A stretch of 64,000 bases of DNA from Noviluteimonas lactosilytica (GTDB taxonomy: Bacteria; Pseudomonadota; Gammaproteobacteria; Xanthomonadales; Xanthomonadaceae), in assembly GCF_020866925.1 (NCBI RefSeq), contig NZ_JAJGAK010000001.1, forward strand, positions 1,346,189 through 1,410,188, in the 5' to 3' direction. A model generated the notes under the pieces. It was not told the DNA's origin. It did not search any database and saw only the letters and a program-made list of their open reading frames with translations. Positions 25,457 through 36,053 of this stretch are shown piece after piece. Position numbers and translations under genes: made by a program. Each line of letters starts with the position of its first letter. The stretch's first letter is position 1.

Positions 25457-27966
25457 TGGCGGAACTTGTCCTGCGCCTCGCGCAGGTATTGGAGCGTCGC
25501 GGCCTCTTCCTGCGCGTCGTTCCAATCGTCTCGCGCATCGGCGGCTTCGATCACGCGATCGAGCCAGGCAACGAAATAGGCCGCGTCGCCACGCGCATCG
25601 GGTGCGTCGCCTTCCAGCCACACCGGGTTGGTCGTCGCGTACGGATACAGGTCGAGCAGCTTCGGGTCGGCGTCGTCGTTCCATGCGCGCAGCAGCAACC
25701 AACCGCCTTGCGTTGCATCGAGCTCGCCTTCGACATCGAAGCGCATGCGGTCGCCGGCGAGGTCGAAGCGCTTCACGACCTCCCCGTTCGACACGAGTTC
25801 GAGGTGATCGACGGCGATCGGCGAGCGCATCGACACGCGATACGGCAGCTTGCCTCGCGCGGCGATCGATGCACCTGGCTTTTGCCCGTCGACCAGCAGG
25901 CCCAGCAGCGGCCCGTTGGTGACGAAGCCGCGGCCGGCCTTGAGCGTCGTCATCACGGCGTCGCCGTCGAGGCGCCCGTCGGTGTCGAGGAACACGCGGT
26001 TGATGCCGACCGGCCCGCGCAGCGACGCGTAGTTCGCCATCGTGTCGGAGCCTGCGCCCGCGGGGAGGCGATAGCCGAGATTGAGCAGGCGATACCACAC
26101 GTTCGCCGTTGACTTGTGATCGGCGAAGCCGACGATCTCGATGTAGTCGACCTTGCCCTGCGCGACATCGGCGGGCAGCTGGTGCGTGAGTGCCGGGTCC
26201 TTCGCGGGATCGGGCACGGTGTCGAACGGATGCACGTAACCGACGACGCCCTGCTGCGCATGCGCGAGATCGGCGACGACGCCGTTGTGCGGCCATGGGC
26301 TCGCCATCGCGGTGTGGCGATATGCCGAGAAATCCGGCGTGACGTAATGATCGCGCAAGTTGAGCAGGCCGAGATGGCCCCAGAAACTCGTGTGGTACTC
26401 CTGCGCATGCGCGATGCGCGGATGGGTGTCGCCAGTCGGCGTACCGAAGTACGCGATGTCGGGAATGCGCTCTTCCTTGTTGACGATCAGGTTCTCGACG
26501 ACGTCGAGGTCTTCCGCCTGCGCCTGGCGCGCGAGGTTCGCCGGCGTGTTGCGATAATGGCCGGCGTAGTTCATGTGCACGTGCAGGTCGACGCCGACGA
26601 AGTGGCCGAACTCGCGCGGCAAGGGTTGTGCGACGAGCGCGACCTGGACCGGTGTTTCGCGGCCGGCCACCGCCTCCACGCGTTGTTGCCAGAGCGCATG
26701 CGCGAAACCGTGCTGCACGGTCACGTCGGCCACGCCCGCCGGCACGTCGAGCGTGCACGGCGATGCGCAATGGAAGTAATGCGCTTCGGTGGCCAGCGTT
26801 GCGCGGTCGAAGCCATCGTCGGCGTGCATCCAGGCATCGCGCAGTCCGTGCGCGCGCCGGTCGCTGCCGACCACGGAGACGCGCGCGGGCACGCGCTGGC
26901 CCGCGCCGTCGCGCACATCGATCACCATGCGCGAAGTCGGAGCCAGCGTGCGCAGGCGCGTGGGCGTCACGATGCGGCTCGCGCCGCCGACCACATCCAT
27001 TACCACGAGTTCGGTATTGCCGCCCTCGCCCGCGTTGCCGATGTAGGCGATGCGCTTGCCGTCGGGCGACCAGCGCGCGTTGCGTCGCTCGCTCGTGCCG
27101 AACGTGAGCGGCAGCGGCGCCGCGCCGTCCACAGTCGTCATCCACAACTGGTGCGTCTGCCGCCCGTGGTAGCTCGCGAACAGGATGCGGTGGCCATCAG
27201 GCGCAAGTTCGGGGCGCGTGCTCCAACTGGTTTCCTCGGACAGAAGCTTGCGAGACTGCGCGGGCGCGTCGACCTGCACCATCCGGATGTCGCCGGTGCC
27301 CCATGCTATTTCCGGATTGCCGACGTACAGGAGCGATTTTCCGTCAGGCGACCACGAGGGATTGATCGCGTGGTCGAATGCCGAATAGTAGTAACGATCG
27401 AGCTTGCTGCGCCGTTCGCCGAGCAACGGACGCGCATTGCGAAGGCCATCATCGCCGATGTCGGCGAGGAACAGATTGAAATGCCCGCTGCCTTCGGTCG
27501 ACACCCACGCGATACGCTTGCCGTCGGGCGACAGGCGCGGTTCGACGTTGACTGAACCGCCTCGGGTCAGCGCGCGCGACTGCCCGGTCGCGAGATCCAT
27601 GCGCCACAGCGCCATCGCGTTGCCGTCGTAGCGCGTGAACACCACGCTGCGGCCGCCGCGCGCGACATCGGGTTGATGGTCGTACGCACCGATCGCATGC
27701 GTGAGTTCGACGGCCTCGTCCTCGCCGATGCGCTGGCGCCACAACGATCCGCCCATGCTGTACACAAGCGTTTCGCCATCGGGCATGAAGCTCACCGACC
27801 CCGGCCCGGTCGTCAGTTGCGGCAGGTACAACTCGCGCCAGTAATAGTTGTGCGGCAAGTCGACCTGCTTGAGCACGGGCTCGCGACCCGAGGCCACGGC
27901 GAGCGCGGACGCGAGCAACGCGGCCACGCACGTCGCACGGACGAAGCGCCCCCCCCTGCCGCGCAT
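25438..27966 (-). CDS. Exported TolB-propeller/CehA-McbA-type metallohydrolase
   Basis: An 842-residue protein with a signal peptide (VAALLASALAVASGRE). Residues about 50-330 are PD40/TolB propeller blades (LSPDGKRIAWVSTEG, WSPDGKSLLYVG, WSPDGKRIAYIGN). The C-terminal half has the metal motif FVGVDLHVHMNYAG, then NLIVNKEER, VGYVHPFD and AGSDTMANYAS, the PHP-like CehA/McbA family, known from amide/ester hydrolysis of carbamates. A surface propeller joined to a hydrolase suggests peptide- or glycan-like substrates. It starts three bases after the aminotransferase gene. Confidence 0.8.
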   Translation of the reverse strand: MRGRGGRFVRATCVAALLASALAVASGREPVLKQVDLPHNYYWRELYLPQLTTGPGSVSFMPDGETLVYSMGGSLWRQRIGEDEAVELTHAIGAYDHQPDVARGGRSVVFTRYDGNAMALWRMDLATGQSRALTRGGSVNVEPRLSPDGKRIAWVSTEGSGHFNLFLADIGDDGLRNARPLLGERRSKLDRYYYSAFDHAINPSWSPDGKSLLYVGNPEIAWGTGDIRMVQVDAPAQSRKLLSEETSWSTRPELAPDGHRILFASYHGRQTHQLWMTTVDGAAPLPLTFGTSERRNARWSPDGKRIAYIGNAGEGGNTELVVMDVVGGASRIVTPTRLRTLAPTSRMVIDVRDGAGQRVPARVSVVGSDRRAHGLRDAWMHADDGFDRATLATEAHYFHCASPCTLDVPAGVADVTVQHGFAHALWQQRVEAVAGRETPVQVALVAQPLPREFGHFVGVDLHVHMNYAGHYRNTPANLARQAQAEDLDVVENLIVNKEERIPDIAYFGTPTGDTHPRIAHAQEYHTSFWGHLGLLNLRDHYVTPDFSAYRHTAMASPWPHNGVVADLAHAQQGVVGYVHPFDTVPDPAKDPALTHQLPADVAQGKVDYIEIVGFADHKSTANVWYRLLNLGYRLPAGAGSDTMANYASLRGPVGINRVFLDTDGRLDGDAVMTTLKAGRGFVTNGPLLGLLVDGQKPGASIAARGKLPYRVSMRSPIAVDHLELVSNGEVVKRFDLAGDRMRFDVEGELDATQGGWLLLRAWNDDADPKLLDLYPYATTNPVWLEGDAPDARGDAAYFVAWLDRVIEAADARDDWNDAQEEAATLQYLREAQDKFRQRAEER

Positions 27967-27969
27967 CCG

Positions 27970-29325
27970 TCAGGCCCCGCGCCCGGACAACACCATCGCT
28001 TCCTGCAGGCTGGTGCGCAGCAGCGCCATCGCCTCGTCGACTTCCTCCCGCTTCACGTCGAGCGGCGGCATGAAGCGCACCGTGCTCGTGCCGCACGACA
28101 ACAACAGCAGGCCGTTGTGGAAGGCGCGGGTGATGACGGCATCGCACAGCGCGCGCGCCGGCGAGCCGTCGGTTTCGATCAGTTCCATGCCGATCATCAG
28201 GCCCTTGCCGCGCACGTCGCCGATGCACGGGAAGTCGCGCGCCAGGTCGTGGAGCGCCGAGGTGAAGTGCGCGCCGACCGTCGCCGCGTTGCCGACCATG
28301 CCGCCTTCGACGAGATCGATCGTCGCGTTGGCCGCCGCGCAGGTGATCGGATTGCCGCCGTAGGTGTTGCCGTGCGCGCCGCGCTTCCATTGCGACATCA
28401 GGCGCTTCTTCGCGACCATCGCGCCGATCGGCAAGCCGGACCCCATGCCCTTGGCGAGCGTCATGATGTCTGGCGATACGCCCCAATGCTGGCTTGCGAA
28501 CATGCGCCCGGTGCGGCCGATGCCCGACTGCACTTCATCGAAGATCAGCAGGATGCCGTGTTGGTCGCACAGCGCGCGCAAGCCGGCGAGGAAACCATCG
28601 GGCGGCACGACGTAACCGCCTTCGCCCTGGATCGGTTCGACAAGGATCGCCGCGACATCCGACGGCGGCACGCTGCGCTCGAACAACATGCGGATGTAGT
28701 CGAGCACCGCCGCGCCCTGGTCGTTGCCGGCGAACAACGGGCGATACCTGTTCGGATACGGCACGTGGGTGACGCCGGGCATGGTCGCGTTGAAGCCCTT
28801 CTGCTGCGTGTACTTGCTCGACGTGAACGACAGCGAGCCCATCGTGCGTCCGTGGAAGCCGCCAAGGAAGCCGATGAAGCGCGAACGCCCGGTCACGTAT
28901 CGCGCGAGCTTGATCGCCGCTTCGACCGCTTCGGTACCCGACTGGCACAGGAAACTCATTGCCGGCTCGCCCATCGGCGCGATGCGCGCGAGACGTTCGC
29001 CGAGCCCGACCATCTGTTCGTGCCAGTAATCGCTGGAGATGTGCAGGAACTTGCTCGCCGCATCCGTCACTGCGGCGACGACCTGCGGATGCGCGTGCCC
29101 GGTGCTGCACACCGCGATGCCCGCGGCGAAGTCGAGGAAGCGGTTGCCGTCGACATCCCACACTTCCGTGCCGCGGCCGTGCGACATCACGAACGGATAG
29201 TCGCGCGGGTACGACGGCGAGATGACCTCGGCGTCGCGCGCGATCAGGGCGCGTGCGTTGGGGCCCGGCAATTCGGTCTGGAGGTGCGGGTTGGACATGG
29301 GGGGCGGGGTTCGGGTCATCGTCAT
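27970..29325 (-). CDS. Class III aminotransferase (acetylornithine/GABA type)
   Basis: A PLP enzyme of 451 residues. Features: WDVDGNRFLDFAAGIAVCST near the N-terminus, FLGGFHGRTMGSLSFTSSK, ILVEPIQGEGGYVVPP, the PLP Asp in LIFDEVQSGIGRTG and the PLP Lys in IMTLAKGMGSGLPIGAM. These enzymes transfer the terminal (omega) or beta amino group to 2-oxoglutarate or pyruvate. The start at 29325 overlaps the CoA-transferase stop (ATGA), in line with the rest of the operon; Met at 29298 is the alternative and gives a more usual N-terminus. With the second aminotransferase, the operon can remove two amino groups from one molecule. Confidence 0.85.
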   Translation of the reverse strand: MTMTRTPPPMSNPHLQTELPGPNARALIARDAEVISPSYPRDYPFVMSHGRGTEVWDVDGNRFLDFAAGIAVCSTGHAHPQVVAAVTDAASKFLHISSDYWHEQMVGLGERLARIAPMGEPAMSFLCQSGTEAVEAAIKLARYVTGRSRFIGFLGGFHGRTMGSLSFTSSKYTQQKGFNATMPGVTHVPYPNRYRPLFAGNDQGAAVLDYIRMLFERSVPPSDVAAILVEPIQGEGGYVVPPDGFLAGLRALCDQHGILLIFDEVQSGIGRTGRMFASQHWGVSPDIMTLAKGMGSGLPIGAMVAKKRLMSQWKRGAHGNTYGGNPITCAAANATIDLVEGGMVGNAATVGAHFTSALHDLARDFPCIGDVRGKGLMIGMELIETDGSPARALCDAVITRAFHNGLLLLSCGTSTVRFMPPLDVKREEVDEAMALLRTSLQEAMVLSGRGA

Positions 29326-30110
29326 GGAGTGGGCAGCACGACGGGGCGTGCATGGGCTTCGCGGGTACGCGCGTGCAATGCGCGCAACGTTTCGAGTTCG
29401 TGCGTGGTCGGTGGCGCAACCTGCTTCACTTCGCTCGCGACGGCGAGCGGCCAGCCGACCGCGTCGCGTGCTTCGTCGAGGGTGGCGTCGGCGAACAACG
29501 CGACGAGCTGCAGTTCGTCGGTCGCCGGATGCGGCGCGAGGATGCCGAAGTCGGTGATCACGGCGCGCGGACCACCGCCGCGCGCGGTCGTCTTCGCACG
29601 CGCACCGGCGCCTTCGCCAAACCCGGCCGTCGTGCGGAAGTCGAGCCGCTCGACGAAGCTGCGCTTGCTCGCCTTCAACATCACGAAGGTCTCGCGCGCG
29701 TGCGCGGCGATTTCCGGTGCGCCACCGGCACCGGGAAGGCGCGTGGAGGGCGTGGCGTAGTCGCCGATCACGGTGCTGTTCAAGTTGCCGAAGCGATCGA
29801 TCTGCGCCGCACCGAGGAAGCCGACGTCGACGCGTCCGCCCTGCAGGTAATGCGCGAAGACGTCCGGCAGCGGCACGACGAATGCCGCGGTCTCCGCGAG
29901 TTCGCCATCGCCGATCGACAACGGCAACACGTCGGGCCTCGTGCCGATCGTGCCGGATTCGTAGATCAGCACGATGTCGGGCGCGTGCGTGAGGCGCGCG
30001 AGGTTGCACGCGGCGCTCGGCAAACCGATGCCGACGAAACACACGCACCGGTCGCGCAGCATGCGCGCGGCGGCGACGGTCATCCATTCGTTGCGCGTGG
30101 CCGGCGTCAT
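29322..30110 (-). CDS. 3-oxoacid CoA-transferase, subunit B (CatJ-like)
   Basis: A 262-residue beta subunit of a family I CoA-transferase. It has FVGIGLPSAACNLARLTHA and the active-site motif in IVLIYESGTIGTRP (Glu that forms the CoA thioester), then GFLGAAQIDRFGNLNSTVIG. Its length with the 282-residue partner matches the CatI/CatJ form of 3-oxoadipate CoA-transferase (related to glutaconate CoA-transferase) rather than the shorter PcaI/PcaJ. It would activate a 3-oxo-dicarboxylate with CoA from succinyl-CoA. ATGA overlaps at both ends indicate strict coupling. Confidence 0.85.
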   Translation of the reverse strand: MTPATRNEWMTVAAARMLRDRCVCFVGIGLPSAACNLARLTHAPDIVLIYESGTIGTRPDVLPLSIGDGELAETAAFVVPLPDVFAHYLQGGRVDVGFLGAAQIDRFGNLNSTVIGDYATPSTRLPGAGGAPEIAAHARETFVMLKASKRSFVERLDFRTTAGFGEGAGARAKTTARGGGPRAVITDFGILAPHPATDELQLVALFADATLDEARDAVGWPLAVASEVKQVAPPTTHELETLRALHARTREAHARPVVLPTP

Positions 30111-30955
30111 GCGGCCCGCTTCGCGAGGCTGGCGAGGAATGCGGCGTGATCGACGGTGTCCAGCACGTGCTCGCGCATCCACGCTTCGAACGTCGCGCGG
30201 TCGCGCGCGATGGCGTCCCACTCCCGGTAGAAGGCATTGTCGCGCGCGTAGAACCCGTGCGCGTACGACGGATACGCGCCGCCCGGGCAATGCGCCACCG
30301 CGGTGACGATCCAGTGCGGCAACACGATGCCGTTCATCGCTGGCGGCAGCGCGTCGACGATCTCTTCGACGGTCACGATCAGCTTCGATGCAGCCATCGC
30401 CGCTTCGCGCGCCGCGCCGACGATGCCGTGCAGCGCGACGTTGCCCGCGCGGTCGGCGCGCTGCGCGTGCAGGAAAGTGACATCGGGATTGAGCGCCGGC
30501 ACCGCGGCGAGACGTTCGCCCGTGAACGGACATTCGACGCGACGCACGCGCGTGTTCGCCTGGCCGAGATCGTTGTCGAGGTAGCCGCGCAACGTGCCGA
30601 ACGGCAATCGCGCCGCGCCTGCGCAGAACGCCGCGGCCATGCCGGCGTGGCTGTGTTCGTCGAGTTCCAGCGGACGCGGCCACCGGTGCTCGACCGCGTC
30701 GCGCAACCGATGCAGCGAACCGACGCCGGGATTGCCGCCCCACGAAAACGTCAACTTGCGCGCGCAGCCCATGCCGATCAGCTGGTCGTACACCAGGTCC
30801 GGCGTCATGCGGATCAGGTGCAGGTCGCGCTTGTGCTGGCGGATCAACTCGTGGCCCGCCGCGAACGGAATCAGGTGCGTGAAGCCTTCCAGCGCCACGC
30901 TCGCACCGTCGGCGACGTGCGTGGCGACCGCTTCGCGGAGCGAGAGGAACGCCAT
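30107..30955 (-). CDS. 3-oxoacid CoA-transferase, subunit A (CatI-like)
   Basis: A 282-residue alpha subunit. MAFLSLREAVATHVADGASV, LEGFTHLIPFAAGHELI and LTFSWGGNPGVGSLHRL follow the CatI/glutaconate CoA-transferase A pattern, with VPALNPDVTFLHAQRADRAG further on. It overlaps the B subunit gene (ATGA) and starts eight bases after the aldehyde dehydrogenase. Together the two subunits supply the substrate for the thiolase encoded divergently at 34.8-36.0 kb. Confidence 0.85.
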   Translation of the reverse strand: MAFLSLREAVATHVADGASVALEGFTHLIPFAAGHELIRQHKRDLHLIRMTPDLVYDQLIGMGCARKLTFSWGGNPGVGSLHRLRDAVEHRWPRPLELDEHSHAGMAAAFCAGAARLPFGTLRGYLDNDLGQANTRVRRVECPFTGERLAAVPALNPDVTFLHAQRADRAGNVALHGIVGAAREAAMAASKLIVTVEEIVDALPPAMNGIVLPHWIVTAVAHCPGGAYPSYAHGFYARDNAFYREWDAIARDRATFEAWMREHVLDTVDHAAFLASLAKRAA

Positions 30956-30963
30956 CGCGTGGC

Positions 30964-32532
30964 TTACTCCACCACCGTGCGCGATTGTTCGCGCAGGTAT
31001 TGCTGCAGGTAGTAGAACGACGCGATCGCCTTGCCGGTGGAGCCCGAGCCCTTCCATCCACCGAAGGGCTGATAGCCGGGCCACGCGCCGGTGGTCGCGC
31101 CCTGCGGGCGATTCGCGTAGGTGACGCCGGCTTCGATGTGGTCCTGGAACCACGGCACTTCATCCGCGCCGCCGTAGAAGCCCGCGGTGAGGCCCATGTC
31201 GGTGTCGTTGGCCAAGCGCATCGCGTCGTCGCGATCGCGGTAGCGATGCAGCATCACGATCGGCAGGAACATCTCCTGCTTCCACAACGGATGCGCGATG
31301 TCGGCTTCCGCGAGCACGGGTTCGACGTAGTAGCCGCGGCCGGCGGCCGCTTCGCGCAACTGCTTGCCGCCGCGGATCAGCTTCGCGCCGCCAGCTTCCA
31401 GATCCATCACGTAGCGCGCGTAGTTGGCGTAGGCGCTCGCGTTGACGACAGGGCCGAGCCAATGTTCGCGCTTGCGTGCGTCGCCGATGTTGATCGCGTC
31501 GATCTGCTTCGCGAGTTTCTCGATCAGCGCGTCGGCCACGGATTCGTGCACATACAACCGCGACAGCGCGGAACACTTCTGCCCGCCCATGCCGAACGCC
31601 GACCGCGCGATGCCCGCGGCCGCGCGATCGAGGTCCGCGTGTTCGGTGACGATGCACGGATTCTTGCCGCCCATCTCCGCGATGCATGGACGCGGAAACG
31701 CGCCGCCCGCCATCTGCTGCATCAGGTTGCGACCGACTGGCACCGACCCCGTGAACGTGATGCCCGCCGTCAGCGGATGTTGCGCGAGCGCTTCGCCCGC
31801 TTCGCGACCCGCGCCGGAGAGATAGTTGAACGTGCCCGCGGGAAATCCCGCATCGCGCAGCACTTCGGCGAGCAGCCTGCCCGACCACGGCGTGTCGGTC
31901 GCCGACTTGAACACGACCGTGTTGCCGGTGACGAGCGCGGCCGCGACCGGCCCACCCGCGAGCGCGAACGGGAAGTTGAACGGCGCGATCACCACCCACG
32001 CGCCGTACGGCCGCATCACGCTGCGATTGCGCGACACCATGCCGTCGATCGGATCGTTGGGCAGCGGATGATCGAAGCCGCCGTGCTTTTCGAAATCGTC
32101 GGCGTAGTGGTGGAAGAAGTCGACCGTCTCCTGCGCTTCGCCGAGCGCCTCCATGCGGTTCTTGCCGACTTCCAGGGTGAGTGCAGCGGCGATGTCGTAG
32201 ACGCGCTGCTGCATGAGGTCGCCAGCCTTGCGCAGCAGTGCGGCGCGTTGCGCGACGGGCAACGCGCGCCACGCGGGGTACGCGGCATGCGCGGCTTGCA
32301 TCGCGGCGTCGACGTCCTTCGCATTCGCAAGCGGGAATTCGCCGAGCACGAGGTTCGTGTCGATGGGGCTGTGCTTCGACGACCAGTTCGCCGGTTCGCG
32401 GTCCGCGCCGTTCACGAGCAACGGATGGCGCTGGCCGAACGTCGCCTCGAGTCGCGCCAGCGCAGCTTCGAACTGCGTGTGCATTTCCGCGGGCGGGTTG
32501 AACATCGTCGCGTAGGTCAGGCGGAAACTCAT
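30964..32532 (-). CDS. Aldehyde dehydrogenase (glutamate-semialdehyde dehydrogenase type)
   Basis: A 522-residue NAD(P)-dependent dehydrogenase. Signatures: APFNFPFALAGGPVAAALV, TFTGSVPVGRNLMQQM, catalytic Glu in AEMGGKNPCIV, catalytic Cys in GMGGQKCSALSRLYV, and KQEMFLPIVMLHRY. The pattern is closest to 1-pyrroline-5-carboxylate/glutamate gamma-semialdehyde dehydrogenases (RocA/PruA type), which act on short aldehydes bearing an amino and a carboxyl group. In this operon it probably oxidises the semialdehyde made by an aminotransferase to a dicarboxylate. It overlaps the first aminotransferase gene by ATGA. Confidence 0.87.
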   Translation of the reverse strand: MSFRLTYATMFNPPAEMHTQFEAALARLEATFGQRHPLLVNGADREPANWSSKHSPIDTNLVLGEFPLANAKDVDAAMQAAHAAYPAWRALPVAQRAALLRKAGDLMQQRVYDIAAALTLEVGKNRMEALGEAQETVDFFHHYADDFEKHGGFDHPLPNDPIDGMVSRNRSVMRPYGAWVVIAPFNFPFALAGGPVAAALVTGNTVVFKSATDTPWSGRLLAEVLRDAGFPAGTFNYLSGAGREAGEALAQHPLTAGITFTGSVPVGRNLMQQMAGGAFPRPCIAEMGGKNPCIVTEHADLDRAAAGIARSAFGMGGQKCSALSRLYVHESVADALIEKLAKQIDAINIGDARKREHWLGPVVNASAYANYARYVMDLEAGGAKLIRGGKQLREAAAGRGYYVEPVLAEADIAHPLWKQEMFLPIVMLHRYRDRDDAMRLANDTDMGLTAGFYGGADEVPWFQDHIEAGVTYANRPQGATTGAWPGYQPFGGWKGSGSTGKAIASFYYLQQYLREQSRTVVE

Positions 32533-33893
32533 GTCGGTACCTTTGCGGAATGCGGCACGGGGGATGGGGCGAAGTGGCGCGCGAGCAGCGTGTCGAGCAG
32601 CGCGATCGCATCGGCGAGTTCGCGTTCCTCGATCACCAGCGGCGGCGCGAGCAGCAAGAGGTTGCCGCGCGTGGCGAAGGACACGCCCGCGGCCATCGCA
32701 TCGTCGACCAGCGCCTTCAGCGCGGGTGGCGTCTGCGGCCACGGTGCGAGCGGTGCGTGCGTGCTGCCGCTGTCGGCAGGCGCGTCCTGCACGAGTTCGA
32801 GCACGACGAACAGGCCGTGGCCGCCGCGCACATCGCCGATCACCGGATGTCGCGACTGAAGTCGCTGCGCGTCGGCGAACAGTTGCGCGCCGAGCCTGCG
32901 CGAGCGTTCGATCAGACCTTCCTCTGCATAGGCCTGGAGCGCAGCGACGCCCGCGGCACACGCCAGCGGATGGCCGCAATAGGTCAGGCCCGTGTAGAGC
33001 ATCTCGTGTTCGATGCGCGCGGCGACATGCTGCGCGATCACGACGGCGCCGAGCGGAACCGCGGCGCCGGTCAGGCCCTTCGCGAGCGTCATCATGTCGG
33101 GACGCGCGTCGTCGCCATGGCGCTGCCAGGCGAACCATTCGCCGCAACGACCGAAGGCGCTCATCACTTCGTCGGCGACGAGGTACACGCCGCGCTCCGC
33201 GGTGACGCGACGCAGCGCGGGCCAATACGAATCGGGCGCGACGATGCCGTTGGTGCCGGCATTCGGTTCCATCAGCACCGCGGCGACGGCGTCGGCGCCG
33301 AGTGCATCGATGCGTTCGGCCACCGCATGCGCCCCGCGCTCGCCGCATTCGTCTGCATTCGCGCTGCCGAACGGACAGCGATATGCATACGGCGGCGGCA
33401 CGTGCTGCACGTTGAACGCCGCCGCATCGACTTGCTGTTGCGTACGCGAATCCCCCGACAACGCCATCGCCAGGTGCGTCGCGCCGTGGTACGAACGATC
33501 CCTCGCGATCACCGCGCCGCGCGGCTTGCGCGAGGCCTGGCGCGCGATCTTCACCGCGTTCTCGTTGGCGTCCGCGCCGCCGAGCGTGAAGAACACGCGG
33601 CCGCCTTCGAAGCCGGAGCGCTCGAGCAACATCGACGCGAGTTCGGCGCGCGGTTGCGCACCCCAGGCGTTGCTGACGTAACAAAGGCGCTCGGCCTGCG
33701 CGCGGATCGCTTCGATCAGGCGCGGGTGCTGGTGGCCGAGATTGCTGCACTCGGCGAGGCTGCTCATGTCGAGGATCGAACCGCCATCGGCGAGCAGCAG
33801 GCGCGCGCCGCGGCCGCCGACGACGGTCGGCGCGCGCCAGTCGGCCTGGACCGACCAGCTGTGCAGCACGCTGTGGCGCTCTTCGATGGCCAT
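32529..33893 (-). CDS. Class III aminotransferase (taurine/omega-amine type), first gene of operon
   Basis: A 454-residue PLP enzyme. HSVLHSWSVQADWRAP at the N-terminus and LDMSSLAECSNLGHQHPRLI resemble taurine- and omega-amine-pyruvate aminotransferases. The PLP-binding residues are Asp in YLVADEVMSAFGRCG and Lys in MMTLAKGLTGAAVPLGAV; GRVFFTLGGADANENAVKIA is the substrate-entry region. It is the promoter-proximal gene of the long operon and divergent from the IclR regulator. It differs clearly from the second aminotransferase, so the two likely act on different amino groups. Confidence 0.84.
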   Translation of the reverse strand: MAIEERHSVLHSWSVQADWRAPTVVGGRGARLLLADGGSILDMSSLAECSNLGHQHPRLIEAIRAQAERLCYVSNAWGAQPRAELASMLLERSGFEGGRVFFTLGGADANENAVKIARQASRKPRGAVIARDRSYHGATHLAMALSGDSRTQQQVDAAAFNVQHVPPPYAYRCPFGSANADECGERGAHAVAERIDALGADAVAAVLMEPNAGTNGIVAPDSYWPALRRVTAERGVYLVADEVMSAFGRCGEWFAWQRHGDDARPDMMTLAKGLTGAAVPLGAVVIAQHVAARIEHEMLYTGLTYCGHPLACAAGVAALQAYAEEGLIERSRRLGAQLFADAQRLQSRHPVIGDVRGGHGLFVVLELVQDAPADSGSTHAPLAPWPQTPPALKALVDDAMAAGVSFATRGNLLLLAPPLVIEERELADAIALLDTLLARHFAPSPVPHSAKVPT

Positions 33894-33916
33894 CCGCCGA
33901 TCACCTCGCCGCGTTT

Positions 33917-33951
33917 GTGCGCTGTGCGCACTTCTTGTGCGTATTGCGCAC
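33917..33951. promoter_or_regulatory. Two 15-bp palindromes, candidate IclR-type operators
   Basis: GTGCG-CTGTG-CGCAC (33917-33931) and GTGCG-TATTG-CGCAC (33937-33951) share perfect 5-base arms and a 5-base centre. Their centres are 20 bp apart, two helical turns, so they lie on one face of the DNA. They sit 24-58 bases upstream of the first operon gene and 60-94 bases before the IclR gene. Such a pair fits a tetrameric IclR-family protein. The sequence of the sites is plain; which protein binds is inferred. Confidence 0.65.
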
Positions 33952-33952
33952 C

Positions 33953-33982
33953 ACTCTATTGAGCCTTTACGCTCGCCGTCAA
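33953..33982 (-). promoter_or_regulatory. Likely promoter of the catabolic operon
   Basis: On the minus strand TTGACG (33982-33977) is followed after 18 bases by TAGAGT (33958-33953), a fair sigma-70 match with a strong -35 and a weaker -10. Transcription would begin near 33946, inside the downstream palindrome. Both operators would then cover the start site and the first transcribed bases, the position expected for a repressor. Confidence 0.4.
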
Positions 33983-34010
33983 TCCACCGCGACGGGGTCA
34001 CGGCACCAGC

Positions 34011-34826
34011 ATGGCGAAGGCAGTACGCAACGATCCCACCTTCGAGGACAGTCGCGACTTCGTGCAATCGCTTGCACGCGGACTGTCGGTGCTGCGGGCC
34101 TTCGACGCCGAGCACACGCGCCTGGGCCTGGCCGACATCGCCTCGCGCACGAAGATGTCCCGCGCCGCCGCGCGCCGACTGGTGATGACGCTGGAACACC
34201 TCGGTTACGTGCGCAATGCGGGCCGCGAATACGTGCTGAGCCCGAGCGTGCTCGAACTCGGGTTCGGCTACCTCGGTTCGCTCAACCTCACCGATCTCGC
34301 GCAACCGCTGCTCGAAGACCTCGCCCGCGCGGTCAACCAGAGCAGTTCGATGGCGGTGCTCGAAGGCCAGTCGATCGTGTACGTGCTGCGCGTGCCGGGC
34401 CGCCGGATCATGAGCGTGACGCTCGGCGTCGGCGCGCGTTTGCCGGCGTTCTCCGCGTCGATGGGCCGCGTGTTGCTGTCGGGCCTCGACGAACCCGCGC
34501 TCGACCAGTGGCTGACCGAATGCCGCCCGACGAAGCACACGTCCTACACCGTCACCGACACGCAGCGCCTGCGCCGCATCGTCGACGAGGTGCGCCATCA
34601 AGGCTACGCGTACGTCGAACAGGAACTCGAACTCGGCCTGTGCTCGCTTGCGGTCCCGGTGCACAACGCCGACGGCCGCATCGCGACCGCGATCAACGTG
34701 AGCATGCCGTATCACCCGGATGCTTCTCGCGAGGCGATCCGCACGATCCTGCCGCAGCTCAAGCTCACCGCGTCGGCGATCGAAACCTGCATGCCGTCGC
34801 ATCGCTTGCCGGCGGTCAGCGCATGA
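34011..34826 (+). CDS. IclR-family regulator (PcaR/PcaU-like)
   Basis: A 271-residue regulator: N-terminal helix-turn-helix (SLARGLSVLRAFDAEHTR, LADIASRTKMSRAAARRLV), then the IclR ligand domain (SSMAVLEGQSIVYVLRVPGR, YVEQELELGLCSLAVPVHNA, TAINVSMPYHPDASREAIR). It resembles PcaR/PcaU/PobR, which sense 3-oxoadipate or aromatic acids and control the beta-ketoadipate pathway. The gene is divergent from the operon and ten bases upstream of the thiolase, so it likely controls both. The effector is probably a dicarboxylic intermediate; this is by analogy. Confidence 0.88.
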   Translation: MAKAVRNDPTFEDSRDFVQSLARGLSVLRAFDAEHTRLGLADIASRTKMSRAAARRLVMTLEHLGYVRNAGREYVLSPSVLELGFGYLGSLNLTDLAQPLLEDLARAVNQSSSMAVLEGQSIVYVLRVPGRRIMSVTLGVGARLPAFSASMGRVLLSGLDEPALDQWLTECRPTKHTSYTVTDTQRLRRIVDEVRHQGYAYVEQELELGLCSLAVPVHNADGRIATAINVSMPYHPDASREAIRTILPQLKLTASAIETCMPSHRLPAVSA

Positions 34827-34836
34827 GCGCGAACGC

Positions 34837-36024
<1,188 letters not shown>

Positions 36025-36053
36025 GGTTCGTGAGGTCCCGGCCCTTCGGCTCT

